This document shows positions 1-11,014 of a DNA stretch of 64,000 bases, piece after piece. The translations under genes were made by a program, and so were the position numbers. This stretch comes from Urechis unicinctus (taxonomy: Eukaryota; Annelida; Polychaeta; Xenopneusta; Urechidae). Numbering within the stretch: position 1 is the stretch's first letter; every line of letters starts with the position of its first letter. Location of the stretch: contig CM067345.1 in assembly GCA_034190875.2 (NCBI GenBank), forward strand, positions 27,061,019 through 27,125,018. The letters run 5' to 3'. The notes below the pieces were generated by a model. That model ran no database searches. It saw only the letters and a program-made list of their open reading frames with translations, and was not told where the DNA came from.

Positions 1-294
1 TCCCTGTGAACCCGCGTCTTGTGAGTAGTCTCGCCTATGTTCCAATTGGTGAATCCTCCCGCTGGTCAGTTTCCGCCGCCTCGCCGCCATGTTGCCAAGT
101 CGGGCTCAGATATTACCGTTTGGTGTGTTTAGGCCAAAATACTTATTCACAGGATACTGTTGTTGCTGAAATTCAGCTTCTCGTCCTATAAATGTTTGGT
201 GAGTTGATTTTATTAGCTAAAACTAGGTAAAGCAGCGGAACTCTTGATGATTCCGTTGACTGATGCCGGGAATATGCGTTTGACGCCAGAACTA

Positions 295-338
295 AGAGGG
301 AGTGCATGCATCACTCCCGTACTTAGTTCGAAAGAGCT
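295..338 (+). repeat. Dispersed repeat, one of an inverted pair with 18074-18117
   Basis: This 44-base stretch recurs almost exactly as a reverse complement at 18074-18117. Its core is a hairpin: GGGAGTG, then CATGCAT, then CACTCCC. A short, well-preserved, dispersed piece with an internal palindrome looks like the terminus of a non-autonomous DNA transposon, but no partner terminus is seen nearby. Confidence 0.55.
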
Positions 339-1590
339 AGGAGAGAAGCTTATTTCATGACATTGTGAAATGTCTAGAGGAGGGAAAAGAATGAATAGAC
401 AAATAGGTAGTAAATCAAGCTATAAACGAAAAAAGCACGGAAATCACAAGAGAACTAGAATCTCGTAGTTGTAAAAATCGCCAGCTGATATCTGTGGTTT
501 ACGTCGATGTTGACATCCAGTCGTGCTATCAAGCACCTGCAGACGCCCCCGAATTTCTCACATATCGCTTGCTGTCAAAGGCTACCAATGTCAGAATGCA
601 GCAATATTGGACTAACAATTCCAGAACGATCAACACACAATGTTATAAGTGCAGTTACCAAAAACATGAAGACAAGCCGTAACATTCTATAAAACACTAA
701 ATTGGCTGCCATATTGAAAATTTTCCAAACCTACCTTCCATAAATACCCTCCGTAATTTTGCTTCGTTTTACAGGGCGTCGTAACTTGCCGCAATCGGCA
801 TTTCTCCTCTTCATAATTTGAACGATTCTAAGTTGACGATTTTGCACAAAAACGACCAGACTTAGAGAAGCAAGGGGTAATTGGAGCAGAATAATTCTTA
901 ACTGTAGGACTTTTGTTTTCTTCGTGTATATGTACTTGACATGCGCCAACTCTCGCTCTCGACAACGATTCGTTTCGCATTTCCGTAAGTGCCACGGAAA
1001 TAACCGAATCCAAAAAGCTCAATAATGCATTACGCCAGCAAGAATCTGAGGAATACGTCAGCCTAATGCAGAGTAGAAAACCAAATGTAACTTACTTATG
1101 ACATTGATATACTTATTGTAGAAGCTGACATCAAATGATTTTAATCAGTTTATTGAAGAGGTATTGGAGTCTTCAACGTGGTGATCCTTATGTTGTAAAA
1201 TTATAGAGCTGACTTGCCTTAAAACCAGATTAATGTGAGTGGTATCAATGCCAAGAAAGCTGAAAAATCTTAGTCAATTCAAGAAATTATTTTACCTCTT
1301 ATTCTACCATTAGCTGTTTTAATACCGCGACATCTGCTTTGTTCTTTGAACATTTATTTTCATAGAATATATATAGTTATCGTGTTCATGCATATTGTGT
1401 TGTCTATAAATAACCGTTTACTGTACTTGACTGAGATAATTATAAACTGCATATTCATTTAATACCCTGACGAAATGAAATATATTTTTGAGTTAGCAAT
1501 GAATCAAAAAACCATTATTGGATGTGTTCCGCCAAAAAAAATCTGGTTGTAACATTTTTTACTGTACATAATGTTTCGTTATCTCTAAAT

Positions 1591-1621
1591 CCCCCCCCCC
1601 CCCCCCACACACACACACACA
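1591..1621. repeat. Poly-C plus (AC)n microsatellite
   Basis: Sixteen C followed directly by about seven AC units. The length is likely to vary between alleles and to be error-prone in the assembly. Confidence 0.9.
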
Positions 1622-1747
1622 AATTCGGTTCTTTTGATATTATAGAAAACATTAACAAATTTGCCTAGGTTATTGTGCATGCGAAGAAAGATTCGAACAT
1701 GTAATCCTGCGACTGCATACTCTACGAGCATTAATTCACAAGACAAC

Positions 1748-4700
1748 ATGGCGCTGCACGTACCTAGAGCACCGGGCTTGTCCCAAATGTTGAAAGATGG
1801 CTCTAAGGTGAGTTGAAAATTAAATATTATATTCAAATTACATTTTTGAATACAGTATTTACTTGTTTGGTGTTTAAATAACTTTTTTTGTGATCAGTAA
1901 GGTGCAAATAATTACGATGTGAAGTATGACAGTTCAACATGTGCGCTGTCTGCATTGGAAACATGTCTAGTCGTGAAGGAAACGGCTCTCATCTGGACCA
2001 TTCTCGAATGTTCCTTTGACTTTTCACATACATTTTGTGTCACTATGTGGGGTCAATGTGATCATTTGAGATCTATGTGTATATTTTCTTTTGAATATTT
2101 TCCTAATTGTGTAAACAGCGTAAATTATAGTCGAAATGAAACTTAATGGGACATAGCCATTGGCTATTCCGAGTATTCGTACGGCAGCCATACAAATAGG
2201 GAGCTACTAATAGCCAGTTGGTAGGGGGGCCAATGACAAATTCTAAATGGTTGTACTGTATATGTTCATTGCAAAAAGCTTACTGTGAACATCCCAAAAC
2301 TGCTATCAAATTTGATAAATGTTTTGTAGTAAAACGATTGGGGTCAAATTTGGACACTGATGCAAAAAGTTGTCTTTCTAGGAAAATTGAATGCTTGATA
2401 ATGTTAATTTTAAACATTAACATACAAATTTCAATTGGGATATTTGTAGCCTCCTTGAAGAAATCATTCACTAAGAACTCCACATTTAAAGTGTTTATTT
2501 GTGATACAGATGACCAAAATGTTGATTTGGTGCTCTGTACTCCAAGCCATTTTCCCAATTATAGCCCTATTTTTGACAAATTATGCAAAATGTAAAATAA
2601 AATGTTTATGTGTTGTTACTGATGTCCAATTGCTGTATGGTAGAGAATATAATGACAAATTATTATGTCTGTAAATCAAATGCTTCATATCTAAAGACTG
2701 ATTTTACTATTTAAAAGCCTTTAATTAAAAACCTTTAATAGCTAGAAAGGTAGATTTGTTACTCATTTTCTCAATTTATGATGCATTAATGCTTATTTGG
2801 TCAACCATGCTCATTAAAAATCCAAAAGGAATACAATTAGTAAGTGTAAGACTATATGAAACGAAATCTCGTTGATCGTGGGGGTCATGTGACCGAATGC
2901 TTTCACGGAGTAGTGATTTTTCGATGTAAGCAGTTAAAGAGATGGGGTGTGGTTTTAGTGGGTTTGTGATCTCGTAACCAGTGTTGTAAACTTTGACACC
3001 CACTTCTGGCTAACCCTCTGATCAGCACTAATTTTAAACAAAAACCTTATGGAAGGATGTCAACTCCTGTATTACTATTAGGTACTAAAATTATATTCCA
3101 ATATACAAATATACTTTACTTACTCAGTAACCACCCTTAGTCATCATGAATTTAAAACAGAGCCAGTTTGGATCCCGACCATTAAGAAAATAGGATTTCA
3201 AGTAATGTTTGAAACCTGATTGTGTAGATACTGGTCTAGTCATATTGTTGTTTTGATGCAGGATGGTTATTCTGCTTACCTAGTCTTGTTTTAACCCATC
3301 ACCTGACGTTTGTGGTATTTGGGAGAGACTTCTAGACCAATGTATTTCAAAATGATTAGTTGAAATTTTTTCCATCAATATGATCATATGGAAGGCCTCT
3401 GCCAACCGCACGCAAGCCAGTCTGTTCACAAGACTGAAGCAGGCGTTTGACAACCGATGGAGTCTTTGTTTGTTTCAATCTTAGCAGAAGATTGTTAACC
3501 TTCCTCCATGCTTTTGATTGTGTTTATTCTAGCACTATTCTGGTGTGGATGAGGCCATTCTCAGAAATGTCACAGCTTGCAAGGAACTTGCACAGAAGAC
3601 CAAAGCTGCTTATGGCCCTTTTGGTAAATAACTGCTTCCTTCTTATGTGATCCCTGACCTTATGTAGGATGGTTTACTATTTGTGCATGGTAGCAGTACA
3701 AAAGCATGATTTTTCCCTATAATATTACGACTTTGATGATATTCATCTTTAATATCTTATTGTGTTCTTAATTCACTTGATTGACCAACGATTTTTGCTG
3801 CTTTTAACTTACAAGCTTGATTCACATTATTCAACCTTTGTTGTTGCATAATTCAGGACAGAACAAAATGGTGATTAACCATATACAGAAGCTCTTTGTC
3901 ACCAATGATGCAGCAACCATCATCAGAGAATTGGAGGTGTGTGTTAATGATGCATAGTTTATAAACACAAACTCATTGAATGTTGATATTTTAGCCTTCA
4001 TCTGTAAGTTATTATAGTTTTTATATTTCCTCTTTTACTGATAGATGGCCTTGAGTAACTGCCTTGTCTGTCACTAGGTGGAACATCCTGCTGCCAAGAT
4101 GATTGTCATGGCATCGCAGCAGCAAGAGCAGGAATGTGGGGATGGCACCAACTTCGTTCTCATGTTCGCAGGGGCTCTATTGGACAACGCCGAGGAGCTG
4201 GTGCGCATGGGACTCTCAGTGACCGAGGTCATTGCAGGTTATGAGCAGGCCATGAAGAAAGCGCTAGAAATTCTCCCAGGTACTGGTTACAAGTGATTGA
4301 TTGTAGATGTTTTGATAAGCTCCCTGTTTTCATGTTATATTACTAGGGTCTAGTTTTTGTGGGTTGTATGAACCTGATCTACATATCCCATTACATAACC
4401 CCCAACAAGACTACCAGTCAAATGCCCACTTGTAACATTGACCTGCATCTAGAGGTCATCTAGAGGTCGCCAGTCATCTCAGTTGCAGTGTATGTGGATG
4501 TCTGTTGTGGGGTTGGCTTCATCTGTCCCTGTGAGTTTTCATATACATGTGACCCTGTGTAATAAGACCTGGTGGTCGGGCGGGTGGACGACATTCGTAA
4601 CGAGAGCCAGGTTCAGAAAGCTGTACGCACGGCTGTCATGAGCAAACAATACGGCAATGAGGACTTTCTGGCCAAAACCATCACGGGAGCCTGTCGTAAG

Positions 4701-7700
4701 TTCCCTCCTCTCTCACTAGTCTATGCTGTGGCTCTCACGAAATGTGCCATGTTAATACTGACACAAATCTCATTTCAGTGTCTGTTATGAATGAGAAATC
4801 AAGCTTCAATGTGGACACCATTAGGATCAGTAAAATCCTGGTAAGTTTGGATATTTGCATTAAGTAAGATCTGATTGAATACATTGTTGATAAGGGATTG
4901 TATGGCATGATGGGAGGATCTTGTGCAGCCCGACTATAACCATGATGGTCAGCCTGGTTAAAGCCGGCCTGCTTTAACCATGGGTCAGCATGGTGCATGA
5001 GTTGACTGTATCATTGCTGGATTGTTACAGGGTCAGGGGGTCACAGGGTCAACTGTGATGCATGGGATGGTGTTCAAGCGAATGGTGGAAGGTGATGTGA
5101 CTAAGGCTAGCAACTGTAAGGTTGCAGTTTACTCCTGTCCCCTTGATCTCATGCAGACAGAAACCAAGGTGGGTCTACCAACAACCTCTCTTGTTTATGG
5201 TTTCGAGGCTGTGAAAGTTGTACCTTGACGCAACTATGGGTATTTAATTAAGTTTAGTTGTGACTGGCATGTTGCATGTGTTTGCTCAGGGTACAGTGAA
5301 GATAACAACAGCCCAGCAGTTGATGGACTTCAGCAAAGGAGAGGAGGAACAAGTGGAGGAGGTAGGTCCTACTCCATACAGCCATACTTTGCCCTGGTCA
5401 CATTCTCTCGCCCAATCAATGCCCTTATCTAATTTTCTCCCTCCATCCAATCAATGCCCTAATTCAATTCCTTCCTCCATAAAAAAAGCCATTATACAAT
5501 TCCTCCCTCCATCGAAAAAGCCCTTATTCTGTTTTTTCCCTCTATCCAAACAATGCCCTTATTCAATTCCTCCCTCCTTAAAAAAAACCCTTATAAATTC
5601 CTCCTTCCAAAAAAGCCCTCATTCTGTTCCCTCTCTCCCTCCCTCCCTCCATACAAACGATGCCACTATCCAATCATTTCATTCCATCCTTACAATGTAT
5701 TACTGATCCAATTCATGTATTCCACCAGAACAACTTCGCCCCCTTATCTCATAAATTCGCATTTTGTCTTTTCAGCAAATCAAATCGATTGCGGAGGCTG
5801 GCGTGAGTGTGATTGTGACCGGGGGTAAGGTGGGTGAGCTTCATCTCCACTACGCCAACCAGTACAAGCTGCTCGTTCTCAGACTCATGTCCAAGTGGGA
5901 TCTGCGTCGGCTCTGTCGCGCCATCTCTGCCACACCACTACCACGAATCGTACGAGCATCAGTCACTCCATGCATCCCAGCTTAGTGAGATAAACCTTTA
6001 CTCTGTCTGTGTGTGTAATTAGAGGCTAATGCTGTGTGTTGTTGATGCAGACCCCCCCTACCCCCGAGGAAGCCGGCCACTGTGATCAGATCCGTATGGA
6101 TGAGATCGGGGATACGCCTGTCATACTCTTCAAGCAAGGTACCCATTCTCGCTGATTGTCTCACAGAGAGAAATGAGATGTGCAACACCTGATTGTGTTA
6201 CACCTGTATCTATAACACCTGTTCTGATTGCATGTTGTGTGTATAGAGCAAGAAGAGGGTGCCATTGCTACGGTAGTTATCCGCGGTTCCAGTGACAACA
6301 TCATGGATGATATTGAGAGAGCTATCAATGACGGAGTGAACACATTCAAAGCTCTCACCAAGGTACAATCTCCTCAAACACACTCCTACAAGGTCACTGT
6401 GAGGTCAGCTGTCTGTCTGATATTGACTGATCCTTGCCATCTTAACATTACCCCTTTATGACATTAGACCGTTGAGTTATCAAAAAGATTGGCAGAGCTC
6501 CATGCCCTATCGGCCACAGAGAAATGAGATGTGCAACACCTGATTGTGTTACACCTGTATCTATAACACCTATTCTGATTGCATGTTGACCTATTGTGAT
6601 TATGTGTATGGTTTTGATGTATAGGACTCTAGGCTCGTTGCTGGGGCAGGAGCCACGGAAATCGAACTGGCCAAGAGAATCGCTTCTTATTCCCAGGTAC
6701 AACTGCATACTCCAGTAGATGTTCAATCAAAATGTGACAGCTGTTGTTATCCAGCAATTTTGTGTTTCGATTCATTTAAAGTTACAAAAGTGGTTCAAAT
6801 TAGTTGAGCCGGAAATACAACAGTTGTCACGGTTGGCTTTATCGGAGTACCATGACCTCCCATGTTGTCATTGCCATGACCTCGCATGCTGTCTTTGCCA
6901 TGAACAACCTATCTATCTGTACTGTGACCTCCCACGCTAAGTTCCATGACCTTCTAAGCTATGTACCTTGACCTCCAAAGCTTTCTATTCCATGGCCTCC
7001 CAAGCTATCTGTTCCATGACCTCCCACCCCTTCTGTACATTGATCTACCAAGCAAGATTTACCATGACCTCCCACTTTGTATCATGACCTTCCATATTAT
7101 CTCCAAAACTGTTTGAACCCCTTTCAAGGCAAGATTTTTTGCCAAAATTACCGCCTGTGACCTGTGTTAATGCCGTTATTCAGTTCCCTGACCTGAATTA
7201 AATTTGGACATCACTAAGACAAATGACCACTGAAGTTTAAAACCGTTTATTTGCAGCTTCCACTTGTAGCTACCTATACATGTCATGCATCAAAATAACT
7301 GTAAAGATCTGCAGAAGATGTGGGGCGTGGTTTGAAAGATGGCAAAGCTCGTCGTCTGTATTCTGGTTACCACAAAACAGCGTCGCCGTCGCTGTCAGAC
7401 TCAGAAGTGACAGCTCGCTGAACACTTTCGGCGCTCGATGAATCTTGCGAACTATCGCTATCAACGTCGGAATCGTCACCAATTCCTTGCTCAAAGAGCC
7501 TTCACACACGAACAGCGTCAGCTTGGGCTATTTCACCGTCATTAAAACCACCAAATTCCGCATCACTGGAGCTGATGGAATCATTGAATACCGCGCTTTC
7601 CGGCATAATGATAACCAAATCATAACCATCGTAACCTCACTTGTAATTGGATAAAACTAGTTCAAATCATGAATATTTATTATGCAAAATAACACAGAAT

Positions 7701-9707
7701 ACATAGGTCAAAGTCGAATGATGTCATGCACGATCATTCCAAGTGATTCTGGCTGAAAACGTCGCCGGTCAGAGGTCACAGTATAAAAGTTGCCTTAATG
7801 CAACTCGCGGTCAGAGACTCGGGATGCATCAATGCAACTCGCGGCCAGGCGTGCGTGATGCATTAATGCAACTCGCGCCGGGAAAGGGTTAACCTCCCTT
7901 GTTGTCTGTACTGTTACCTCTCATGCTGTCTTTGCCAAGACATTTCCTGCTATGTGTCCGTCTTTCCCATGGCCTCTCTGATGTGTGTCCATAAGATGAC
8001 CTCCCCTGCTGTGTATCAGTACTAAGATCACCCCTGCTGTGTCTGTACCATAACCTCCCCTCTTGTGTGTCTGTCCCATGACCTCCCCTGCTGTGTGTCT
8101 GTACCAAGACCTCACCTGCTGTGTCTGTACCATGACCTCTCCTGCTGTGTGTCTGTCCCATGACCTCCCCTGCTGTGTGTCTGTACCATGACCTCCCCTG
8201 CTGCGTCTGTATGATGACCTCCCCTGCTGTGTGTCTCTACCATGACCTCCCCTCTTGTGTCTGTACCATGACCTCTCCTGCTGTGTCTGTACCATGACCT
8301 CTCCTGTTGTGTCTGTATGATGACCTCTCCTGTTGTGTGTCTGTATGATAACCTCTCCTGCTGTGTGTCTGTATGATAACCTCCTCTGCTGTGTCAGTAC
8401 CTCCCTGCTGTGTCTGTATAATGACCTCCCCTTACTGTGTGTACAGACCTGCCCTGGGCTAGAACAGTATTCCATTGAAAAGTTTGCCGAGTCTTTTGAG
8501 ACAATGCCTAGAGCACTAGCTGAGAATGCAGGCATCAGGGTGAGTGCTTCACTCATATAGCCAAAATGGCCATTGTTCAGTGTAGGTCTGTCGGTATTAA
8601 ACAGCCTTTACTATGTCAGTAGTTGACATGGGGTACAGGTATGTTTTGTGGTTTCAGGCAAATGAGGTGATATCCCAGCTGTACGCTGCTCACCAGGAGA
8701 ATAAAGCCCATGTGGGAGTGGACATCGAGGTAACACACACGCTGCTGCCCTTTTTCACCACATCAATAATGGCCAAAAGGAATTCTTTCTTTTTTTGTTA
8801 TAGGAAAGTGTGAAGTTGAGTTAGGCGTGCTGCTTGTGTATGGGTTTATCAGGCGGGTTCGAGATGAATGACTTGTGATGTGTGTTAAGCTGGCCCTCTG
8901 ATATATGTGTAGTCATTTATGTTTGATTAGCCAGGTGTGCTGACCATGTGACGTGCGTGACTTTGTCACATGCATGGTTAAGCATGTGTGCTGACAATGC
9001 GACGTATGTTTAGGCTGGTGTGCTAACAATGTGATGTTCGTGTTTCGGCAGGTGTGCTTACAATGTGATGATCCAGTTCAGGCAGGTGTGCCGGCCATGT
9101 GACGTGTGTGATTAGGCTGGTGTGTTGACCATGTGATGTTTGTGTTTAGGCAGGTGTCCCAGCCGTGTGTGATGCGCTGGATGCCAACCTGGTGGACCTC
9201 TATGCGACCAAATACTGGGGCATCAAGTTTGCTGCAACAGCCGCGTGCACTGTTCTACGAGTGGACCAGGTGAGTGAGATGCCTGGATCTTATGCACCAT
9301 GTGCAGCAATAAACCCACACCAGCTTAATTTAACCCATTGTCTAAGCCATCTCCTGTAGTGGTTGTGCTGTTGCCCTCTCATTTCTTTCCTTTCTTAACT
9401 CGTGCCTTGATGGTCTCATTACGTAATATGTTCTTGGTAAGCCTCTCTTACGTTTCCTCTCACTTTAGTTATCTCACAGAATCGCCTCACCTTAGTTACC
9501 TTTACCTCACCTTAGTTACCTGGTTACCTGACATGGTCTTGATTCACCCTATGCTCGTTATTCGTCCACTTTTGTGTATTTGACGTCTGTTTTATGACCT
9601 TGTTATCACATGTTAACATGTATTCTTGCTGCCTTCAGATCATCATGGCTAAACAAGCTGGCGGACCTAAGCCGAAACAGAACAAAGACTGGGATGATGA
9701 TGATTAG
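1748..9707 (+). CDS. CCT8: T-complex protein 1 subunit theta (CCT8), 16 exons, complete
   Basis: Theta subunit of the cytosolic TRiC/CCT chaperonin, an ATP-driven double ring that folds actin, tubulin and other proteins. Exons read: 1748-1807, 3533-3623, 3857-3936, 4078-4279, 4567-4695, 4779-4840, 5031-5168, 5290-5361, 5776-5949, 6051-6138, 6247-6362, 6625-6696, 8447-8539, 8658-8729, 9150-9269, 9639-9707. All junctions are GT-AG and keep frame, giving 545 aa (human CCT8 is 548). The protein starts MALHVPRAPG and carries the group II chaperonin motifs NDAATI and GDGTN, the theta-like stretches SKQYGNE, SKWDLRRLC, MDDIERA and CPGLEQY, and the acidic tail KDWDDDD. One oddity: the usual GGGATE before the equatorial C-terminal part reads GAGATE. 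Most large introns hold minisatellites. Intron 12 (6697-8446) holds a piggyBac-like remnant. Confidence 0.97.
1808..3532 (+). other. CCT8 intron 1; no independent gene supported
   Basis: This 1.7 kb intron contains AT-rich sequence with a 125-codon open frame at 2218-2595 that is also partly open on the other strand. I see no recognisable domain, no splice logic and no repeat structure, so it is left as non-coding. Confidence 0.6.
5370..5690 (+). repeat. Imperfect pyrimidine-rich tandem repeat, about 37-45 bp unit, CCT8 intron 8
   Basis: Degenerate units built on CAATGCCCTTATTCAATTCC followed by TCCCTCCATC. They fill most of intron 8 between exon ends 5361 and 5776. The pyrimidine-rich strand matches the sense strand, so it may act as an extended polypyrimidine tract, but that is inference. 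Confidence 0.75.
6167..6237 (+). repeat. 71-bp direct duplicate shared by CCT8 introns 10 and 11 (first copy)
   Basis: Nearly identical (one mismatch seen) to 6518-6588. The two copies sit in neighbouring introns on either side of exon 11, so unequal exchange between them could delete or duplicate exon 11. Confidence 0.85.
6518..6588 (+). repeat. 71-bp direct duplicate, second copy (CCT8 intron 11)
   Basis: Second copy of 6167-6237, lying just before the acceptor of exon 12 (6625). Confidence 0.85.
6840..7110 (+). repeat. Minisatellite, about 25-27 bp units (CCATGACCTCCC...), left part
   Basis: Imperfect units containing CATGACCTCCCA and GCTGTCT. The same family resumes at 7893 after the inserted transposon remnant, so one original array was split. 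Confidence 0.8.
7113..7892 (-). mobile_element. piggyBac-like DNA transposon remnant in CCT8 intron 12
   Basis: The right edge reads GGGAAAGGG then TTAA (7889-7892), so on the minus strand it begins TTAA CCCTTTCCC. This is the TTAA target plus CCY-type terminus typical of piggyBac elements. The left edge near 7113-7130 (TTGAACCCCTTTC) is a decayed match. Three subterminal repeats containing ATGCAACTCGCG lie at 7797-7880. Inward from that end, the minus strand carries a broken open stretch (about 7645-7265) starting MPESAVFNDS, with an in-frame stop and a later acidic Ser/Asp run (DSDVDSDSSQDSSS). Acidic N-terminal regions of this kind occur in piggyBac transposases. No catalytic domain is present, so the copy is not autonomous. 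Confidence 0.7.
7893..8445 (+). repeat. Minisatellite, about 25-28 bp unit (ATGACCTCCCCTGCTGTGTG), right part
   Basis: About twenty units with alternating CTGTACC and CTGTATGA linkers. The last unit runs into the acceptor of exon 13, and the exon start ACCTGCCCTG resembles the repeat core ACCTCCCCTG. The array gives spurious open frames on both strands. Confidence 0.9.
8820..9174 (+). repeat. Degenerate 45-50 bp tandem repeat spanning the intron 14/exon 15 junction
   Basis: Units of the form TTTAGGCAGGTGTGCTGACC followed by ATGTGACGT recur about six times in intron 14. The true acceptor (TTTAG at 9145-9149) and the first 20-25 coding bases of exon 15 (GCAGGTGTCCCAGCCGTGTG) align as one more unit. 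Confidence 0.75.
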
Positions 9708-9938
9708 AGATCTCACTTGAGCACTGACCATCTCATCTCTCTCTCTTACCCTCTCTCTTCCCGTCATCTGTGTGTGTTTGTGTGTCTCTCTCCTCAGCCA
9801 GCTCTACACTGGCTTCTGTACCTCATGTAATCTCACAAGAGACGAGATCTTCTCGACCCCAACATGGAAAGTCTGGTGGTCGAGAGGGCGCCAAGTTGTC
9901 TGTGCTTCATGCTTTGTGATATGTTTCTCATTAGGAAA

Positions 9939-9944
9939 AATAAA
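9939..9944 (+). terminator. Probable polyadenylation signal AATAAA of CCT8
   Basis: Canonical hexamer 232 bases after the CCT8 stop codon, in an otherwise non-coding 3' region. Confidence 0.7.
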
Positions 9945-10966
9945 CCCTGAAGAAATGTCTCAATTGTTGTTTGCTCCGACCACTAGGTGGCCAGTAGTCG
10001 TGTATCATCTGGTTACCTTGTGTCGCTATTGAACTTTCACCTGATCCACACAGGTATATTTCCCCTATGTTGCTACCAAAGGTGGGTAGGCATGCTACAG
10101 AAAGAACCACGCATATAATGATATATACAATTGTAGTTGGCAGTTGGTTTTATTTTGCTTGAACTGTTTATCAGCCACAACATATTTATCTTGCTATTGT
10201 AATTAACCAGTTGGGCTGGAGCTCTAGGGATGCTCTGGTTCAGAATCCATTCTATTGTTACATTCCATCATTTCAACATTGATTTCTAAATAATCGATGA
10301 AGCTCTTCTTTTGTCAAGCCATTAAGGTATTTTTCTTATAAATCCATCTTTGAATTGCATTTCCCTGCCCACTCGGTTGGCCAGTTGATTGCCTCACCTA
10401 TTCTACCACCTTGTTTATTACCAAACAATTAAACAAACACCTATTGTACCGAACAATATACAACTGTATATTAGTGAACAATTGGGTGGGGGAGGGGGCA
10501 AGCCTTGGGTATTGAACAATCAAATAATCAACCACCTTGTACGCTGCTGAACAACTAAACGTTATGACAACACTCCGGGTATTGCGTTAACAGACTCCAT
10601 CGCTCTCGGAAGCTTGGCATCGGGAACCTCTCTTTAACTAGTTCCGAAACAACTGCACGACCAGGTTACTCGAGACGTGTAAAGTCTGGGGTCAAAATGA
10701 TCGAGCCTCAATACGATGTTATGGGTGCCAGAAAAACTCACAGGGATTCGTATCAGAAGGTAGGTTATAGATAGAAAGATATATATTTATCGATCTATGA
10801 CCCCCTATAGATGGTAGAACGAAGGTAATCGATCTAATGACCCCGCTACTACTTTCTCTCTTCGTTCTACCATCAAAACTGGGTCTAAACCGCGGAATAT
10901 CCCTGAGTTTTCTTCATGAAGAGGAGAAGACGAAATTCAGAGACGACTTCAGAATTCTGGAAGCTG
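9945..10966. other. CCT8 3' flank to next gene; palindromic element only
   Basis: No gene seen. CCT8 and the next gene on the minus strand converge here. The only structured element is the palindrome at 10731-10915. Confidence 0.6.
10731..10915. mobile_element. Palindromic MITE-like element with nested inverted repeats
   Basis: Inner arms are perfect over 15 bases: GATGGTAGAACGAAG at 10810-10824 and its complement at 10860-10874. Outer arms (GAAAAACTCACAGGGAT at 10731-10747; ATCCCTGAGTTTTCTTC ending 10915) are imperfect complements. A short direct duplication (ATCGATCTATGACCCC and a variant) lies inside. The size and symmetry fit a small non-autonomous transposon. No clear target-site duplication was identified. 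Confidence 0.55.
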
Positions 10967-10972
10967 TTTATT
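10967..10972 (-). terminator. Probable polyadenylation signal of the 11-13 kb minus-strand gene
   Basis: AATAAA on the minus strand, about 43 bases after the stop codon of the gene ending at 11015. Confidence 0.65.
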
Positions 10973-11014
10973 ATAAAATCAAGTACTATTGCCAGCATAG
11001 AAATCCATAAATTA

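Larger units (their letters stand above)
1..1747. other. Intergenic region upstream of CCT8; no gene seen
   Basis: AT-rich sequence with only short open frames that show no protein-like character. It holds one dispersed repeat (295-338) and a C-homopolymer followed by a CA run (1591-1621) about 125 bases before the CCT8 start codon. The CCT8 promoter must lie here or just before 1748, but I see no clear TATA box or initiator that I would defend. Confidence 0.5.

Noticed and set aside
2218-2595. 125-codon open frame in CCT8 intron 1
   Set aside because: It lies inside an intron, most of it is also open on the opposite strand, and it shows no known motif; the openness may be chance or a decayed element.
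7921-8556. 211-codon minus-strand open frame with repeated HSRGGHGTDT-like words
   Set aside because: It is antisense of the CCT8 intron 12 minisatellite and part of exon 13, with no independent support.
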